The notes below the pieces were generated by a model that saw nothing but the letters and a program-made list of their open reading frames with translations, was not told the origin of the DNA and ran no database searches. 64,000 nt of DNA from positions 3,286,001 through 3,350,000 of the forward strand of contig NC_016631.1 in NCBI RefSeq assembly GCF_000178955.2. The letters run 5' to 3'. This document shows, piece after piece, positions 15,968 to 25,100 of this stretch (the first letter of the stretch is position 1; each line of letters begins with the position of its first letter). Both the position numbers and the translations under genes were made by a program. The stretch comes from Granulicella mallensis MP5ACTX8. GTDB taxonomy: Bacteria > Acidobacteriota > Terriglobia > Terriglobales > Acidobacteriaceae.

Positions 15968-18364
15968 CTACGCACGATGAAACTGCGTGGGACTAACCTT
16001 AACCTCGCGACCTATTGGCAACGCCACCTTCACAACGCTGGCCCCGTAACGCACCGAGTGGGTTCCCCCACGCTTGCTCTTAAGGGAAGCAGAGATCAGT
16101 TTCCCGTCCGTCCAGGCCATCGAAACTTCAATCCCGCCTCGTGCACATAGTCCCTTGATGCTTCCCTGCGGCCACGCCGAAGGAAGCGCGGGCAGAAGAT
16201 GAATCTCGTCCGCCTGCGACTGGAGCAGCATCTCCGCCACACCCGCCGCGCCGGCCGTATTGCCGTCGAGCGAGAAGATATTGCTCTCTGCCCCGGCAAC
16301 GCCGCCCCGCGAGTACGCAAGCAGCGAATCTTCTGCAGCGCTTGAGAGAAGACCGACGAAGTGCTTATGCGCCGACTCTCCATCCAGCAGACGAGCATAG
16401 AAGTTGACCAGATTAGCCCGGGTCCACTCGGAGTCTTCCCAGTTCGTCTGGCTGATGCGGCGCTCGATGGTAATCCGTGCCGCCGTTGCGAGCGCGGGCG
16501 TCGCCGCAGGTGAGATCTGATGCTCAGGGTAAAGCCCCATGAGATGCGACATGTGCCGGTGACCGGGCACAGCTTCATCGAAATCTTCAAGCCACTCCTG
16601 CAACTGTCCGTGTTTCCCGATCTGGAATGGCGGCAGCTGCTTGAGCGCCTCCGTCGCCTTTGCGCGGAACTCCTCATCGATGCCAAGCGTTGTGCTGGCT
16701 TCAATACAGCCGCTTAGCAGAGAGTGCACAAACACACGATCGACGGTAGGTCCCATCGACTCCGAACACTGCTTTCCATCAGGTGCGATGAACCAGTTTT
16801 CAGGAGAGACCGAAGGCCCGGTAACCAGCCAGCCATGCTGAGGATGCTTGACCATATAGGCCAAAAAGAATTCAGCGGCTCCTTTGTAGACCGGGTAAAG
16901 ACGCTGCTGAAGAAATTGCTTGTCCCCGGTAAAGCGATAATGCTCCCATAGTTGCAGAGCGAGCCAGACGCCTCCGGTTGAAAATATTCCCCAACCCAGC
17001 CCCCAACCAGCCGCTGTAAATCCCCAGGGATTCGTGACAACATGCGCTACCCAGCCGGGTGCGCCATACATATCGCGCGCAGTCGATCTTCCGGCGATAG
17101 ACAAGCCTTCAACGAAATCGAACAGAGGAGACTGGCACTCCGAAAGATTGCAAACTTCAGCCGCCCAGTAGTTTTGCTCCGTATTGATGTCGAGATGAAA
17201 GTCGTCCGTCCAACCCATGCTGGACGCAAGTCCATCGTTCCAGATTCCCTGCAGAGCCAGCGGCAAAGGAGAGTTGACGCGTGAACCCGCAATCGTAAGA
17301 TACCGGCCATATTGAAAAAAGAGCGATGCCAGCCCGGGATCGTCTGCACCAGCTTCTACAGCCTTGCGTCTCTCATCGGTAGGCTTCGACTCCGCGGAAG
17401 AGTTGGTCCCCAAATCAATTGCCACACGGCGAAACAGCGATTGGTGATCCGCAACATGAGCAGCGCGAAGCTGCGCAAAGGTTTTGGGACGGAGCACCTG
17501 CAACGTCTGCACGTTGCGCGTAGAGGCATTGGCTCCGCGAAAGTTTGTAGCAATGACAACGTGCAACGTAACGGCATCGGCCCCCTTTAGATGCAGAGCG
17601 CCCTCATGAGCAGTAACTTCACCGCCCTTGGCAGACACACGAACTCTCGTTTCAAAGGCCACGCCCTGTTTGCCATTGCTATGCAGATGCTCAAAAGCAT
17701 TGCCTTTCAGAACAAGCGTGTCGTTCCCTTCTGTCGTAACCTCGCCAGGAAGCGTTAGCTTGGGAAAAGAAATAGAACAGCTAACCGACTTGGGCTGATT
17801 GCAACTGATATGAGCAATCAGGGCATTGTCGGGATTAGAAGCAAAAACTTCGCGGTGAAAACTAAGACCCCCGCGCGAGTAGTCGACGTAGGCAATACCT
17901 TCGTCGAGATTGAGCGACCGCCGATAATTCTGTGGGTGCTCGTCTTCAGGAAACGCCAGCTCGAGGGTAGCCATCGGCAGGTGAGTTCCGAAGGAGCCAG
18001 GATTCCCCAGCAGATGCTCCTTGCAGAGCTCTCCTCCCTCGGCATACTTTCCTGCAAACATGAGTTCGCGAATCTTCCCGAGATTCGCAAGTGCCGTTGG
18101 TTTTACGTTCTTGTCATTCGGCGCACCTGACCACGTCGTCGATTCCGTGAGAGCAAAGCTCTCGATAGAAGTCCCGCCATAGATCATTCCACCGATACGG
18201 CCATTGCCTATGGGGACAGCTTCCATCCACCGGGTGGCAGGGCGGGAGTACCAGAGTTCTGTCTTGTGAGAGGGGGAGGATTGACCCTCCGCGTGCATGA
18301 GCCGTGGAGGATAGAGTGCGAGTGCGGCGGAGCCGATCACAAAATCTCGTCTTGTCGTTGTCAC
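15968..18364 (-). CDS. Glycoside hydrolase family 95 alpha-L-fucosidase (or alpha-L-galactosidase)
   Basis: A large inverting glycosidase. The N-terminal domain opens with LWYSRPATRWMEAVPIGNGRIGGMIYGG and ESTTWSGAPND, which are very characteristic of GH95. The (alpha/alpha)6 barrel contains LPLALQGIWNDG, then DINTEQNYWAAEVCNLSE, and later HMSHLMGLYPEHQISP. The start chosen is a GTG at 18364 with AGGGA seven bases upstream; a longer frame back to an ATG at 18412 would run into the preceding gene and has no binding site. From the GTG the protein starts TTTRRDFVIGSAALAL, a twin-arginine-like signal, so Tat export is likely. It is 28 bp after the GH-D gene. GH95 removes terminal 1,2-linked fucose or L-galactose, as on xyloglucan side chains; the fucose operon at 37 kb fits. 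Confidence 0.92.
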   Translation of the reverse strand: MTTTRRDFVIGSAALALYPPRLMHAEGQSSPSHKTELWYSRPATRWMEAVPIGNGRIGGMIYGGTSIESFALTESTTWSGAPNDKNVKPTALANLGKIRELMFAGKYAEGGELCKEHLLGNPGSFGTHLPMATLELAFPEDEHPQNYRRSLNLDEGIAYVDYSRGGLSFHREVFASNPDNALIAHISCNQPKSVSCSISFPKLTLPGEVTTEGNDTLVLKGNAFEHLHSNGKQGVAFETRVRVSAKGGEVTAHEGALHLKGADAVTLHVVIATNFRGANASTRNVQTLQVLRPKTFAQLRAAHVADHQSLFRRVAIDLGTNSSAESKPTDERRKAVEAGADDPGLASLFFQYGRYLTIAGSRVNSPLPLALQGIWNDGLASSMGWTDDFHLDINTEQNYWAAEVCNLSECQSPLFDFVEGLSIAGRSTARDMYGAPGWVAHVVTNPWGFTAAGWGLGWGIFSTGGVWLALQLWEHYRFTGDKQFLQQRLYPVYKGAAEFFLAYMVKHPQHGWLVTGPSVSPENWFIAPDGKQCSESMGPTVDRVFVHSLLSGCIEASTTLGIDEEFRAKATEALKQLPPFQIGKHGQLQEWLEDFDEAVPGHRHMSHLMGLYPEHQISPAATPALATAARITIERRISQTNWEDSEWTRANLVNFYARLLDGESAHKHFVGLLSSAAEDSLLAYSRGGVAGAESNIFSLDGNTAGAAGVAEMLLQSQADEIHLLPALPSAWPQGSIKGLCARGGIEVSMAWTDGKLISASLKSKRGGTHSVRYGASVVKVALPIGREVKVSPTQFHRA

Positions 18365-18392
18365 TGAGAATTCCCTTTTGCTAACAAACAAA

Positions 18393-20555
18393 TTACTTCC
18401 AACGCAGTTCAACCAGCGTCGAGGCCGAAGGCGATAACTTCACACTGACATCTCCATGAGCGGAATCGAGCTTTGCTCCTGAAGCGACATCGATCACAGC
18501 AACAGAGCCCGCTGACGCAAGCGACTTATCGATGCGATCCAAAGGGATCGTGATGGTCTGAGCATGCTTCTCGTCGTAGTTGAAGAACGCAACGTATACA
18601 CCATGAGAGGAGGCGCGAACGAAGGCATCCGTAGCTTTGTCTCCCGTATTGCCTTCGATAGGACGGAACGTCTTCTCTTCAGCACCAACGGCTAACCACG
18701 GGCGATTGTTATAGACAGCCTGAGCCAGTTCGCGGCCTTGAGGATCGTCCGCCAGACGGCTGCTATCGAGCACCATGCCGCCGCTGATGATGGCCGAAAG
18801 TAGACGGCTCTTGCCTTCGTCCACATTGCGCGCACCCTGGTCGGCTTTCTCACCAAGGACTACGTGGTCGGGATCGGTGATGTACAGATTCTTGCTCGTC
18901 CACCAGCCATAGGTAAGCGAGTTGAGCATGTACTCCGTCGATTGATCGCCACCGCTGATATGCCCCTTGGTGTCACAGGAGAGACGGCGGGCATGTCCAT
19001 AGCCCGAAGGAAAGAGCGGAGCGATGGAGAGGCTAAGGAACATGCGATTCCCTGTCACATCGACGATCTGCTTCATGCCGAGGTTATAAGCCTGAATGCC
19101 TGTCTGGATCACAGGATCGAAGTGAACACCTTCGAGCGCACCGTGAGAGAGAAAATCGATCTTGAGATATTGAAAACCGAGCTTTTGGAACTGCTGAAGA
19201 TAATAAGCTGCCCGCGCCTTTGCCCCAGGATGCGATGGGTCAATCGCCAGCCCTCCATCTACCTTTGGAAGCAAAGAGCCATCGGGAGCCTTCAACAAAA
19301 TGTCGCGATAGCGATACTTCATGTTCGTGCCTTCGACATAGGCATCGAGATCGTCAGACCAATAAGCAAACGGGGTCCAGTAGATACCCGGTTCGAAACG
19401 AGTGCCATCTGCGCCGTGCATCGCCTTGATCGTGGCAACGGCATCCGTCAGCTGTACCGCATCGAGCTTCGACCAGAAGGCATCGAAATTGATGTAAACG
19501 ACTTTGTGATTGCCAAATCCCAGCGGCACAAGGGTGTCGCGGACAAACGCGGCGGAGCCAAGGTAACGGCGATCATCGATCTTCTCAGCATACGAAGCCC
19601 AGCTATTCCATCCCATCGGGGCGCCCTCAGCCCACTTGAGAGGCGCATGGATAGCGGCATTGGCTGCACCATAGGCCTCAAGCCCATCGCGCCAGTCGGA
19701 GAACGATCCTATAAAGATCCGCGGTGAAATCACGTGCGTGCCGTGCACGATGCCATGCGGAACAGTGTCATGCGTATCTGTCCGGACGCCAGTAGGCGAC
19801 GAGATACCACCATAGATATCGAGGTCGGTCAGTTGGCCGTCCGCGGCGTGAGCTTCAATGGCTGTCTTCCAGGTGTCATGACTAATCGACCCGAGGATCA
19901 GGGCCTGCCGACTTGTATTGTCATAGAGCGCTGTCACTTCGTCGCTGGTGACCAGTTGGCTGGGCTTCAGGTCTGCGGCAGAGACGCTGTTGTAGCGAAA
20001 CCACATGTCGTTATCGAAGGGAACGTGCAGCACGCGCAGTGACTTGCTTTCGCCTATCTGCACCGTATCCGAGCCCTTGAGCATGACCGCATCGAAGTGC
20101 CGTGTGCCGACAGCCCCATCCTTCGGATCGAGTTCTGCCTCAATAGCGATCCAGGGCTTGCCGTCGTAGATCCAGATATGCTGCAAAAGCCCCGGCTGGC
20201 CGGGAGCCGTGCTGCGAATGGTGTACTCATGCCCCGCTGTAGCGCTCGCAGCGTGCGGCGTCCTATCCAGTTCGTGTTCCGTATAGGTGGCAGTCGAAAG
20301 CTGACGGCCATCTTCGAGACGCGCGCCGCTCGTGATGCCAAGAAGCTTGTGCCCATCACGCCACTCGATATCCATCGTGCCCGTCTGGCGGTGATAGTGG
20401 ATGGTGAGTAATTGATTTTGGAGCTTTATCTCCTGCTGAGAGATAGCAGGGTTCGCTTGTGCAGCCGCCTGCGAGGTTGTGGAACTTACAAGTACTGTAA
20501 TGGCCGTCATTCCAGCTATAGCCAACACTCGCCGCAAACTTGCATCGCGTTTCAT
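18393..20555 (-). CDS. Secreted GH-D clan glycosidase, alpha-galactosidase-like
   Basis: A 720-residue secreted enzyme with an N-terminal signal (hydrophobic stretch to about residue 33). The first 300 residues form a beta-sandwich-like domain. The barrel then begins with APMGWNSWASYAEKID, the GH27/GH36 clan hallmark. The expected nucleophile appears in YLKIDFLSHG (Asp about 467). RLSCDTKGHISGGDQSTEYMLNSL holds a candidate acid/base region. A C-terminal beta domain ends in LVELRWK. It does not read exactly like the GH36 enzyme at 30.6 kb or the GH27 enzyme at 33 kb, so this could be a divergent GH27/GH36 member or a neighbouring clan family; the substrate is not certain. GGGGA precedes the ATG. 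It leads the operon with GH95 and the esterase. Confidence 0.8.
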   Translation of the reverse strand: MKRDASLRRVLAIAGMTAITVLVSSTTSQAAAQANPAISQQEIKLQNQLLTIHYHRQTGTMDIEWRDGHKLLGITSGARLEDGRQLSTATYTEHELDRTPHAASATAGHEYTIRSTAPGQPGLLQHIWIYDGKPWIAIEAELDPKDGAVGTRHFDAVMLKGSDTVQIGESKSLRVLHVPFDNDMWFRYNSVSAADLKPSQLVTSDEVTALYDNTSRQALILGSISHDTWKTAIEAHAADGQLTDLDIYGGISSPTGVRTDTHDTVPHGIVHGTHVISPRIFIGSFSDWRDGLEAYGAANAAIHAPLKWAEGAPMGWNSWASYAEKIDDRRYLGSAAFVRDTLVPLGFGNHKVVYINFDAFWSKLDAVQLTDAVATIKAMHGADGTRFEPGIYWTPFAYWSDDLDAYVEGTNMKYRYRDILLKAPDGSLLPKVDGGLAIDPSHPGAKARAAYYLQQFQKLGFQYLKIDFLSHGALEGVHFDPVIQTGIQAYNLGMKQIVDVTGNRMFLSLSIAPLFPSGYGHARRLSCDTKGHISGGDQSTEYMLNSLTYGWWTSKNLYITDPDHVVLGEKADQGARNVDEGKSRLLSAIISGGMVLDSSRLADDPQGRELAQAVYNNRPWLAVGAEEKTFRPIEGNTGDKATDAFVRASSHGVYVAFFNYDEKHAQTITIPLDRIDKSLASAGSVAVIDVASGAKLDSAHGDVSVKLSPSASTLVELRWK

Positions 20556-20919
20556 GAGATCCCCAATAGTTTGTGTAAGAAAAATTGAGGAGAGAACGGA
20601 CTGAACGTCTGTTCTCTCCCCTGGAGGCAGTGCTACGACTACCGCGACCGGATGGTAGAGATGTACACCTCTTACGTTGTAACTACCAGCGTTGTAGCTT
20701 CCGGGGTTGAACTTAGAGAATCATCATAAGGGACATTGCTCACGGTATGCACGCTTATGGAATAAGTCTCGGCCACTGTCGGGACTTAGGTAATAGAAAA
20801 CTCAGGCAGGGCTCTGAGTGCGACAACCCCACCATCATAAAACGATGGTGCGGTTGTCCAACTTAGTGATCTCCATGACTTGCTGAGGTTGCAATGACCT
20901 TCCTCATCAAGTCATGAGG
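20556..20919. other. 364-bp spacer with a hairpin and a possible coding remnant
   Basis: This stretch separates the receptor gene end (20920) from the GH-D gene start (20555), both on the minus strand. A 15-bp stem with one mismatch (20822-20836 with 20844-20858, loop of 7) is a probable terminator for the receptor gene, although no T tract follows. Between about 20665 and 20775 the minus strand reads an open frame starting VPTVAETYSISVHT and ending in ATTLVVTT. It is rich in Ser and Thr, like the end of an Ig-like surface domain, but it has no proper start. I take it as a doubtful remnant. The promoter of the GH-D operon must lie here, but I see no clear -35/-10 pair and no TGTATACGTATACA site. 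Confidence 0.5.
20822..20858 (-). terminator. Hairpin downstream of TonB receptor 1
   Basis: Arms GACAACCCCACCATC and GATGGTGCGGTTGTC pair over 15 positions with one mismatch around a 7-base A/T-rich loop, about 60 bp past the receptor stop codon. There is no poly-T tail, so it may stabilise the 3' end rather than act as a simple intrinsic terminator. Confidence 0.6.
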
Positions 20920-23900
20920 TTAGAAGACGTACTTCGCAGAAAGCTGCAGGAATCGAGCATCCGGCGTGTTGGCTTGGAACGACTTAGGCCCGGTGATCTG
21001 ACCACCGTTCGAACTGTTGTCCGAAGTTGAGGGATTTCCAAGCGTCGGATGATTCAAGAGATTGAAAGCATCCACACGGAACGAAAGGTATTGTTTTCGG
21101 AACGTGGCGAAGTCCTTGAAAAGTGACATATTGACACCATAGTAGCCGGGGCCGTAAACGGTGTTCGATCTGCCACCGAGGAACGACAGTGCTGCCCCTT
21201 CGCTCGTGACGGGTGAGGCAATCGTGCAGGGAACGCCGTTGACCACGGTACCTGGCGCCGTGTTAAGCGGGCAGATCAAATTACCCGGTAGCGGGTTGGC
21301 AAATGCGCAAGGGTTATACCAATTCGCTTTGTTCCTGGTCTGGGTGGGACAAGTGATATTCGGATTGGAACTATTCGGAGATCCCCCAGGAGCAAATGGG
21401 TCACGAATCTCTATAGCTCTTGCACTACCACCGTTCGCGGTACTGATGTTAGAAGTGCCTACCGAAAACGGCGTACCGGTCTGAGCCGCAAAAGTGAGGC
21501 TCGAGGACCATCCCCCAACGATCTCATCTTCCCAGCGCGATTTATTCAGGAACGCTTTGCCTCTTCCAAAGGGCAGTTGATAGTTGCCGTTCAATGTAAA
21601 CCGGTGACGAACGTCGTAGGGCGAGTTGGCGTATTCCTCGGTGTAGGGGATGAGCGCCATATTACGGTCGCCCACCGCAGATTCAAGACCACCTGCGTCG
21701 CTGTCGTCAGTCAAGCTATGCGACAAGGTATAGGTCGCCAGGAAGCTGAGACCGTGAGACGCACGCTTTTCCAGTTTGGCCTGCATTGAGTTGTAGTTGC
21801 TGATACCGCCATAGTGGATGGTACCTGCACCTCCGAAATCGGGAAACGGCTGATACTGTTGCGTGCTGACACCCGAGGCGAAGAGGCCTCGTATCGTATT
21901 GGGGTCGAAATAAAGCGGAAGATGACGCGAAACATTGCCGACGTAACTCACCGTCGCAACCATATTGGTGGTGATCGACCGCTCGACCGACAGGTTGTAA
22001 TTCATGGTGTAAGGCGTTTTGATGAAGGGATCGATGGCATGAAAGCCTGGGGTCGACACGAAGTTCTGCAGTCCATTACCGGTCTTGGCAACCAGTCCCG
22101 TCTCCAGGGTGACGCCTTGGGCGCTAAGTGATGGGCAGCTACCAACAGAGCAAGTAGGGGTGAAGAGATTTGCTGAGTTCGACCAGGGGAAGTTTGTCCC
22201 CAGGTTTGTATTTCCCTCGCTCTGCAGGCCTCCGTAAAAAATACCGAAGCCGCTGCGAACTACCGTCTTTGCCGTCGGTTGATACGCAAAGCCTATACGA
22301 GGCGCAAAGTTGAGTTCTTGTCCTTTCGCCAAACGCTCATTGTCGTTGTACTGGAGTGCGATATTATCTTGGGCTAACAAGGCTAGGAACGGCGCACCGA
22401 GATCTACACCCCGTGACCGGCTGGGAAGCTCATAAACAGCAGATCCTGTGCCGATGCCGAGGTTGGTGGCATTGATGAAGTTTGCCTGGCTTCCGCTATT
22501 TTCCTTGTAAGGCTGATAGTGGTCATACCTGAGACCAAGGTTGAGGGTAAAGTTATGAGCCACCTTCCAGTCATCCTGGAAATAAGCGGAGTCATACCAC
22601 TGCACATCGTTGATTGCCGGGGACGTAGAGATATCGGCAGTATTCATCTGATCGACAAGGAAGTCAGCTGACGAAGCGCCTGTATTTCCTACTCCCACGG
22701 CTGCCGTATAGGTACCGGTGTAGAAATATTGCCCGGTTGGAGCTGCCGCATAACGGTCGAAGACGCGGATGGACTGGAACGATACGCCAACCTTCAGAGA
22801 ATGGTTGCCGATGGTTTTGTTGATGTTGTCCAGAATCTGATAGACGTTCTGGGCTTCGTCCTGTGTACCTACGGAGCCCCACTGCTGGATATTCCCATAG
22901 GTTCCATTGCTGAAATAACCCAACGGCAGTCCACCCAGACCAGGTCCCGGAAAAGGAACATTCCCCAAGCCCAGCGATGCGGCGAGCGTGCTGCTGTTCG
23001 AGTTCGGCTGGTGGTACTGAGAGTGGATCCAGTTATAACCGAAGCGGAACTCGTTGGTGAGCGTCGGCGCAAAGGCATGGGTCTCGCTCAGGATGAAGTT
23101 CTCAGCCAGATTCGTATCGTTTTCGCCGCCGAAACCGCTACCATCAAGGATTGGCCCGAGCGGAAGCCCGTTTGTCTTGATCTCGTGCGCATAGCTATAG
23201 CGCGCGTAGACCTGGTCTCTCTGGCTGACGTTCCAATCGAGTCTCTGGTCCCACTGGATTGTATTGTCCGTCTGGCCCAGATTTACGTTGTAGTTGTTGT
23301 AGGTCTGTCCCGCAACACCAGCATTCGGATTGGGGTACATGTTGAGGATGTTCTGTGCAACCGAGTTGATCTGGGTAGGGCAGAAAACATTGTTCAAACC
23401 ATTGCAGGATAGCTTCTGCGCACCGCCGGAGTTCGGCTGATAGAGCTGAACCGCCACGCCCTGCTTCACGAGAACGGGATTTAGAAACTCACTGAAGTTT
23501 CCCTGGCGCATCAGCGCTGTCGGCACGGTGAGAATATTCGGATTGGCGATCGAAATACGATTTGCCTCGATGTCGCCGAAGTAGAAGAAGTGGTTCTTCC
23601 AGATTGGAAGACCGAGAGTCGCTCCAAACTGGTTCTCGTGGTAAGGCGCAACTGACTGGGCATTCCAAGGCTGCGCATCGAGACTGGTATTGCGCACATA
23701 CTCCCACACATCACCGTGAATCTGGTTCGTACCGGACTTGATGCTGGCACTCAGCACCGCACCAGCCGAGTGACCGAACTCCGCGCTGAAGTTGCTCGTC
23801 TGCAAACTGAACTCAGCCAGTGCATCGGGCGGCGGGCGCACCACGTAGCTCGAGCCATTGAGGAAGTCGATCAGGTTCGTGTTGTTGTCGACACCATCCA

Positions 23901-24504
23901 GGAGAAAGTCGTTCTGCTCAGCGCTCTGCCCGTTGGCAACAAAGTCGCCTGTGCCACTGCCGCGCGTATTGCCGAACGGAGGAGCAACGCCTGCCGTCAA
24001 CTGGGCGATGTAGACCCAGTTACGCCCGTTCAACGGAGTGTTGTTAATGGTCTCTGAGCTGATGACCTGCCCGACGGCGCTGGTCTGCGTTTCAAGCAAC
24101 GGAGACTCGGTCGTAACCGTCACCTGCTGCGTCACCTCACCCGGCTTCAAGGCGAGCGTAACGTTCAGGCGCTGCTGGATGTCCAGGTGCAGGTTCTCAC
24201 GCACCGTGGTCTGGAAGCTTGGGGCTGTCGCTGACAGCTTGTAGTTGCCGATCTTCACAGGCGCGAAGACGAAGACGCCATCGTTATTGGCCGTACGTTC
24301 AAGAGAAAAGGCGGTATCCGTGGCGGTGAGAGTGACCTTTGCCCCCGGGATAATTGCGCCCTGATCGTCTTGAACGACTCCTGTAATCGCGCCCTGATCC
24401 GTCTGAGCCCATGCCGAGGGCACGACGAACGCGAGCAGGCAAACAGCGAACAATGCGCTGTAGTAGAAGAGCTTATTGCTTCTATCAACTAATTTTCTAA
24501 ACAT
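20920..24504 (-). CDS. TonB-dependent receptor 1, Oar-like with carboxypeptidase-regulatory domain
   Basis: Outer-membrane active transporter of 1194 residues. The start MFRKLVDRSNKLFYYSAL begins a signal peptide that ends near PSAWAQ. Next is a carboxypeptidase-regulatory-like domain (ITGVVQDDQGAIIPGAKVTL, about residues 40-115), then VTVTTESPLLETQTSAVGQVISSETINNTPLNGRN opening the plug. The plug holds EQNDFLLDGVDNN and GAVLSASIKSGTNQIHGDVWEY. The barrel ends in LQLSAKYVF with the terminal aromatic needed for outer-membrane assembly. The ATG at 24504 has AAGGAAGG upstream and matches the paralogue's start. No SusD gene adjoins it, as usual in Acidobacteria. It probably takes up an oligosaccharide; two LacI-type operators lie just downstream of its promoter. 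Confidence 0.9.
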   Translation of the reverse strand: MFRKLVDRSNKLFYYSALFAVCLLAFVVPSAWAQTDQGAITGVVQDDQGAIIPGAKVTLTATDTAFSLERTANNDGVFVFAPVKIGNYKLSATAPSFQTTVRENLHLDIQQRLNVTLALKPGEVTQQVTVTTESPLLETQTSAVGQVISSETINNTPLNGRNWVYIAQLTAGVAPPFGNTRGSGTGDFVANGQSAEQNDFLLDGVDNNTNLIDFLNGSSYVVRPPPDALAEFSLQTSNFSAEFGHSAGAVLSASIKSGTNQIHGDVWEYVRNTSLDAQPWNAQSVAPYHENQFGATLGLPIWKNHFFYFGDIEANRISIANPNILTVPTALMRQGNFSEFLNPVLVKQGVAVQLYQPNSGGAQKLSCNGLNNVFCPTQINSVAQNILNMYPNPNAGVAGQTYNNYNVNLGQTDNTIQWDQRLDWNVSQRDQVYARYSYAHEIKTNGLPLGPILDGSGFGGENDTNLAENFILSETHAFAPTLTNEFRFGYNWIHSQYHQPNSNSSTLAASLGLGNVPFPGPGLGGLPLGYFSNGTYGNIQQWGSVGTQDEAQNVYQILDNINKTIGNHSLKVGVSFQSIRVFDRYAAAPTGQYFYTGTYTAAVGVGNTGASSADFLVDQMNTADISTSPAINDVQWYDSAYFQDDWKVAHNFTLNLGLRYDHYQPYKENSGSQANFINATNLGIGTGSAVYELPSRSRGVDLGAPFLALLAQDNIALQYNDNERLAKGQELNFAPRIGFAYQPTAKTVVRSGFGIFYGGLQSEGNTNLGTNFPWSNSANLFTPTCSVGSCPSLSAQGVTLETGLVAKTGNGLQNFVSTPGFHAIDPFIKTPYTMNYNLSVERSITTNMVATVSYVGNVSRHLPLYFDPNTIRGLFASGVSTQQYQPFPDFGGAGTIHYGGISNYNSMQAKLEKRASHGLSFLATYTLSHSLTDDSDAGGLESAVGDRNMALIPYTEEYANSPYDVRHRFTLNGNYQLPFGRGKAFLNKSRWEDEIVGGWSSSLTFAAQTGTPFSVGTSNISTANGGSARAIEIRDPFAPGGSPNSSNPNITCPTQTRNKANWYNPCAFANPLPGNLICPLNTAPGTVVNGVPCTIASPVTSEGAALSFLGGRSNTVYGPGYYGVNMSLFKDFATFRKQYLSFRVDAFNLLNHPTLGNPSTSDNSSNGGQITGPKSFQANTPDARFLQLSAKYVF

Positions 24505-24602
24505 ATCTAGGCCTTCCTTTTGATTCAACACCCCGCAATGGGGATCTTCGCTACCGTTCCGATGCGATGTGCATTTCCGCTTTGATCATTCCCTTTGCCA
24601 CG

Positions 24603-24639
24603 ATGTATACGTATACATGAAACCCTGTATACGTATACA
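24603..24639. promoter_or_regulatory. Double LacI-type operator of TonB receptor 1
   Basis: Two perfect palindromes with a central CG lie here: ATGTATACGTATACAT at 24603-24618 and TGTATACGTATACA at 24626-24639. Their centres are 22 bp apart, about two helical turns, so two dimers would bind the same DNA face. The pair starts 14 bases downstream of the -10 box of the receptor promoter, a position suited to repression. The same word occurs at 28769-28782, and nearly so at 35753-35770 next to the LacI gene that probably encodes the repressor. Confidence 0.82.
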
Positions 24640-24653
24640 TGTGCCGCTCAAAA

Positions 24654-24683
24654 TCTATAGTGGAACGAATAGAACGTTGTCAA
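24654..24683 (-). promoter_or_regulatory. Sigma-70-type promoter of TonB receptor 1
   Basis: On the minus strand TTGACA (24678-24683) and TATAGA (24654-24659) are separated by 18 bases. The same two boxes with the same spacing precede receptor 2 (28798-28827), and the surrounding bases are also conserved between the two copies. This supports function. Confidence 0.8.
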
Positions 24684-24834
24684 CTGATTTTTTACAGATG
24701 CGATAATCGTTTCACGTGCGGCATCTTCACATAAAGAAGCTCGCAACTACGCTTAGGCTCAAATTCATATTTCAGCCATCCACTCGGCCCAACAAGCACC
24801 AGGCACAGCCTTGTCTTTTTGCGATCTTTTCACA

Positions 24835-24990
24835 CCAATATGCTGGCCCCTGGCCGTCCTATCGCTCTTCCAGGTTCTATCGTGCAGCCCGCACCTTTGC
24901 CCACCGCAGTCATGACGATTGCCTTCGTCACCGCCAGGGGCGAGCGCTTGAGATTGCCGAACTCGTTTCAGCCAGCACCAAATCAATGTC
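24835..24990 (+). pseudogene. Decayed 5' remnant of a sodium:solute symporter gene
   Basis: The sequence matches the 5' part of the intact symporter gene at 28954. Bases 24885-24935 align with 29075-29124 with only about seven substitutions plus one inserted T, which breaks the frame. The peptide LPTAVMTIAFVTA corresponds to LPTAVTAIAFVAA of the intact protein, and TTTCAGCCAGCACCAAAT matches the following CTCAGCCAGTGCGAAAT part. The rest of the gene is gone: the hairpin ending receptor 2 follows at 25001. Position and direction relative to receptor 1 match the intact symporter relative to receptor 2. So a receptor/promoter/symporter unit was duplicated and this symporter copy was lost. Confidence 0.82.
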
Positions 24991-25000
24991 CAGCAAACAG

Positions 25001-25052
25001 AACGCGCAGCATGTCCCTTGACGTTGAAGCGTCGGGGAACATGCTGCGCGTT
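25001..25052 (-). terminator. Hairpin downstream of TonB receptor 2
   Basis: Perfect 14-bp arms AACGCGCAGCATGT (25001-25014) and ACATGCTGCGCGTT (25039-25052) enclose a loop that can form a further GACG/CGTC stem. It lies about 50 bp past the receptor 2 stop on the minus strand and separates that transcript from the promoter region of receptor 1. Confidence 0.72.
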
Positions 25053-25100
25053 GTCAGCAATAGAGGCCATCAGGATTCAACGGCCTTAGAACTGATGAAT

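Noticed and set aside
20665-20775. Short Ser/Thr-rich minus-strand frame ending in TTLVVTT, like the end of an Ig-like surface domain.
   Set aside because: Only about 37 codons, no start or binding site, no matching upstream part; too little to call a pseudogene.
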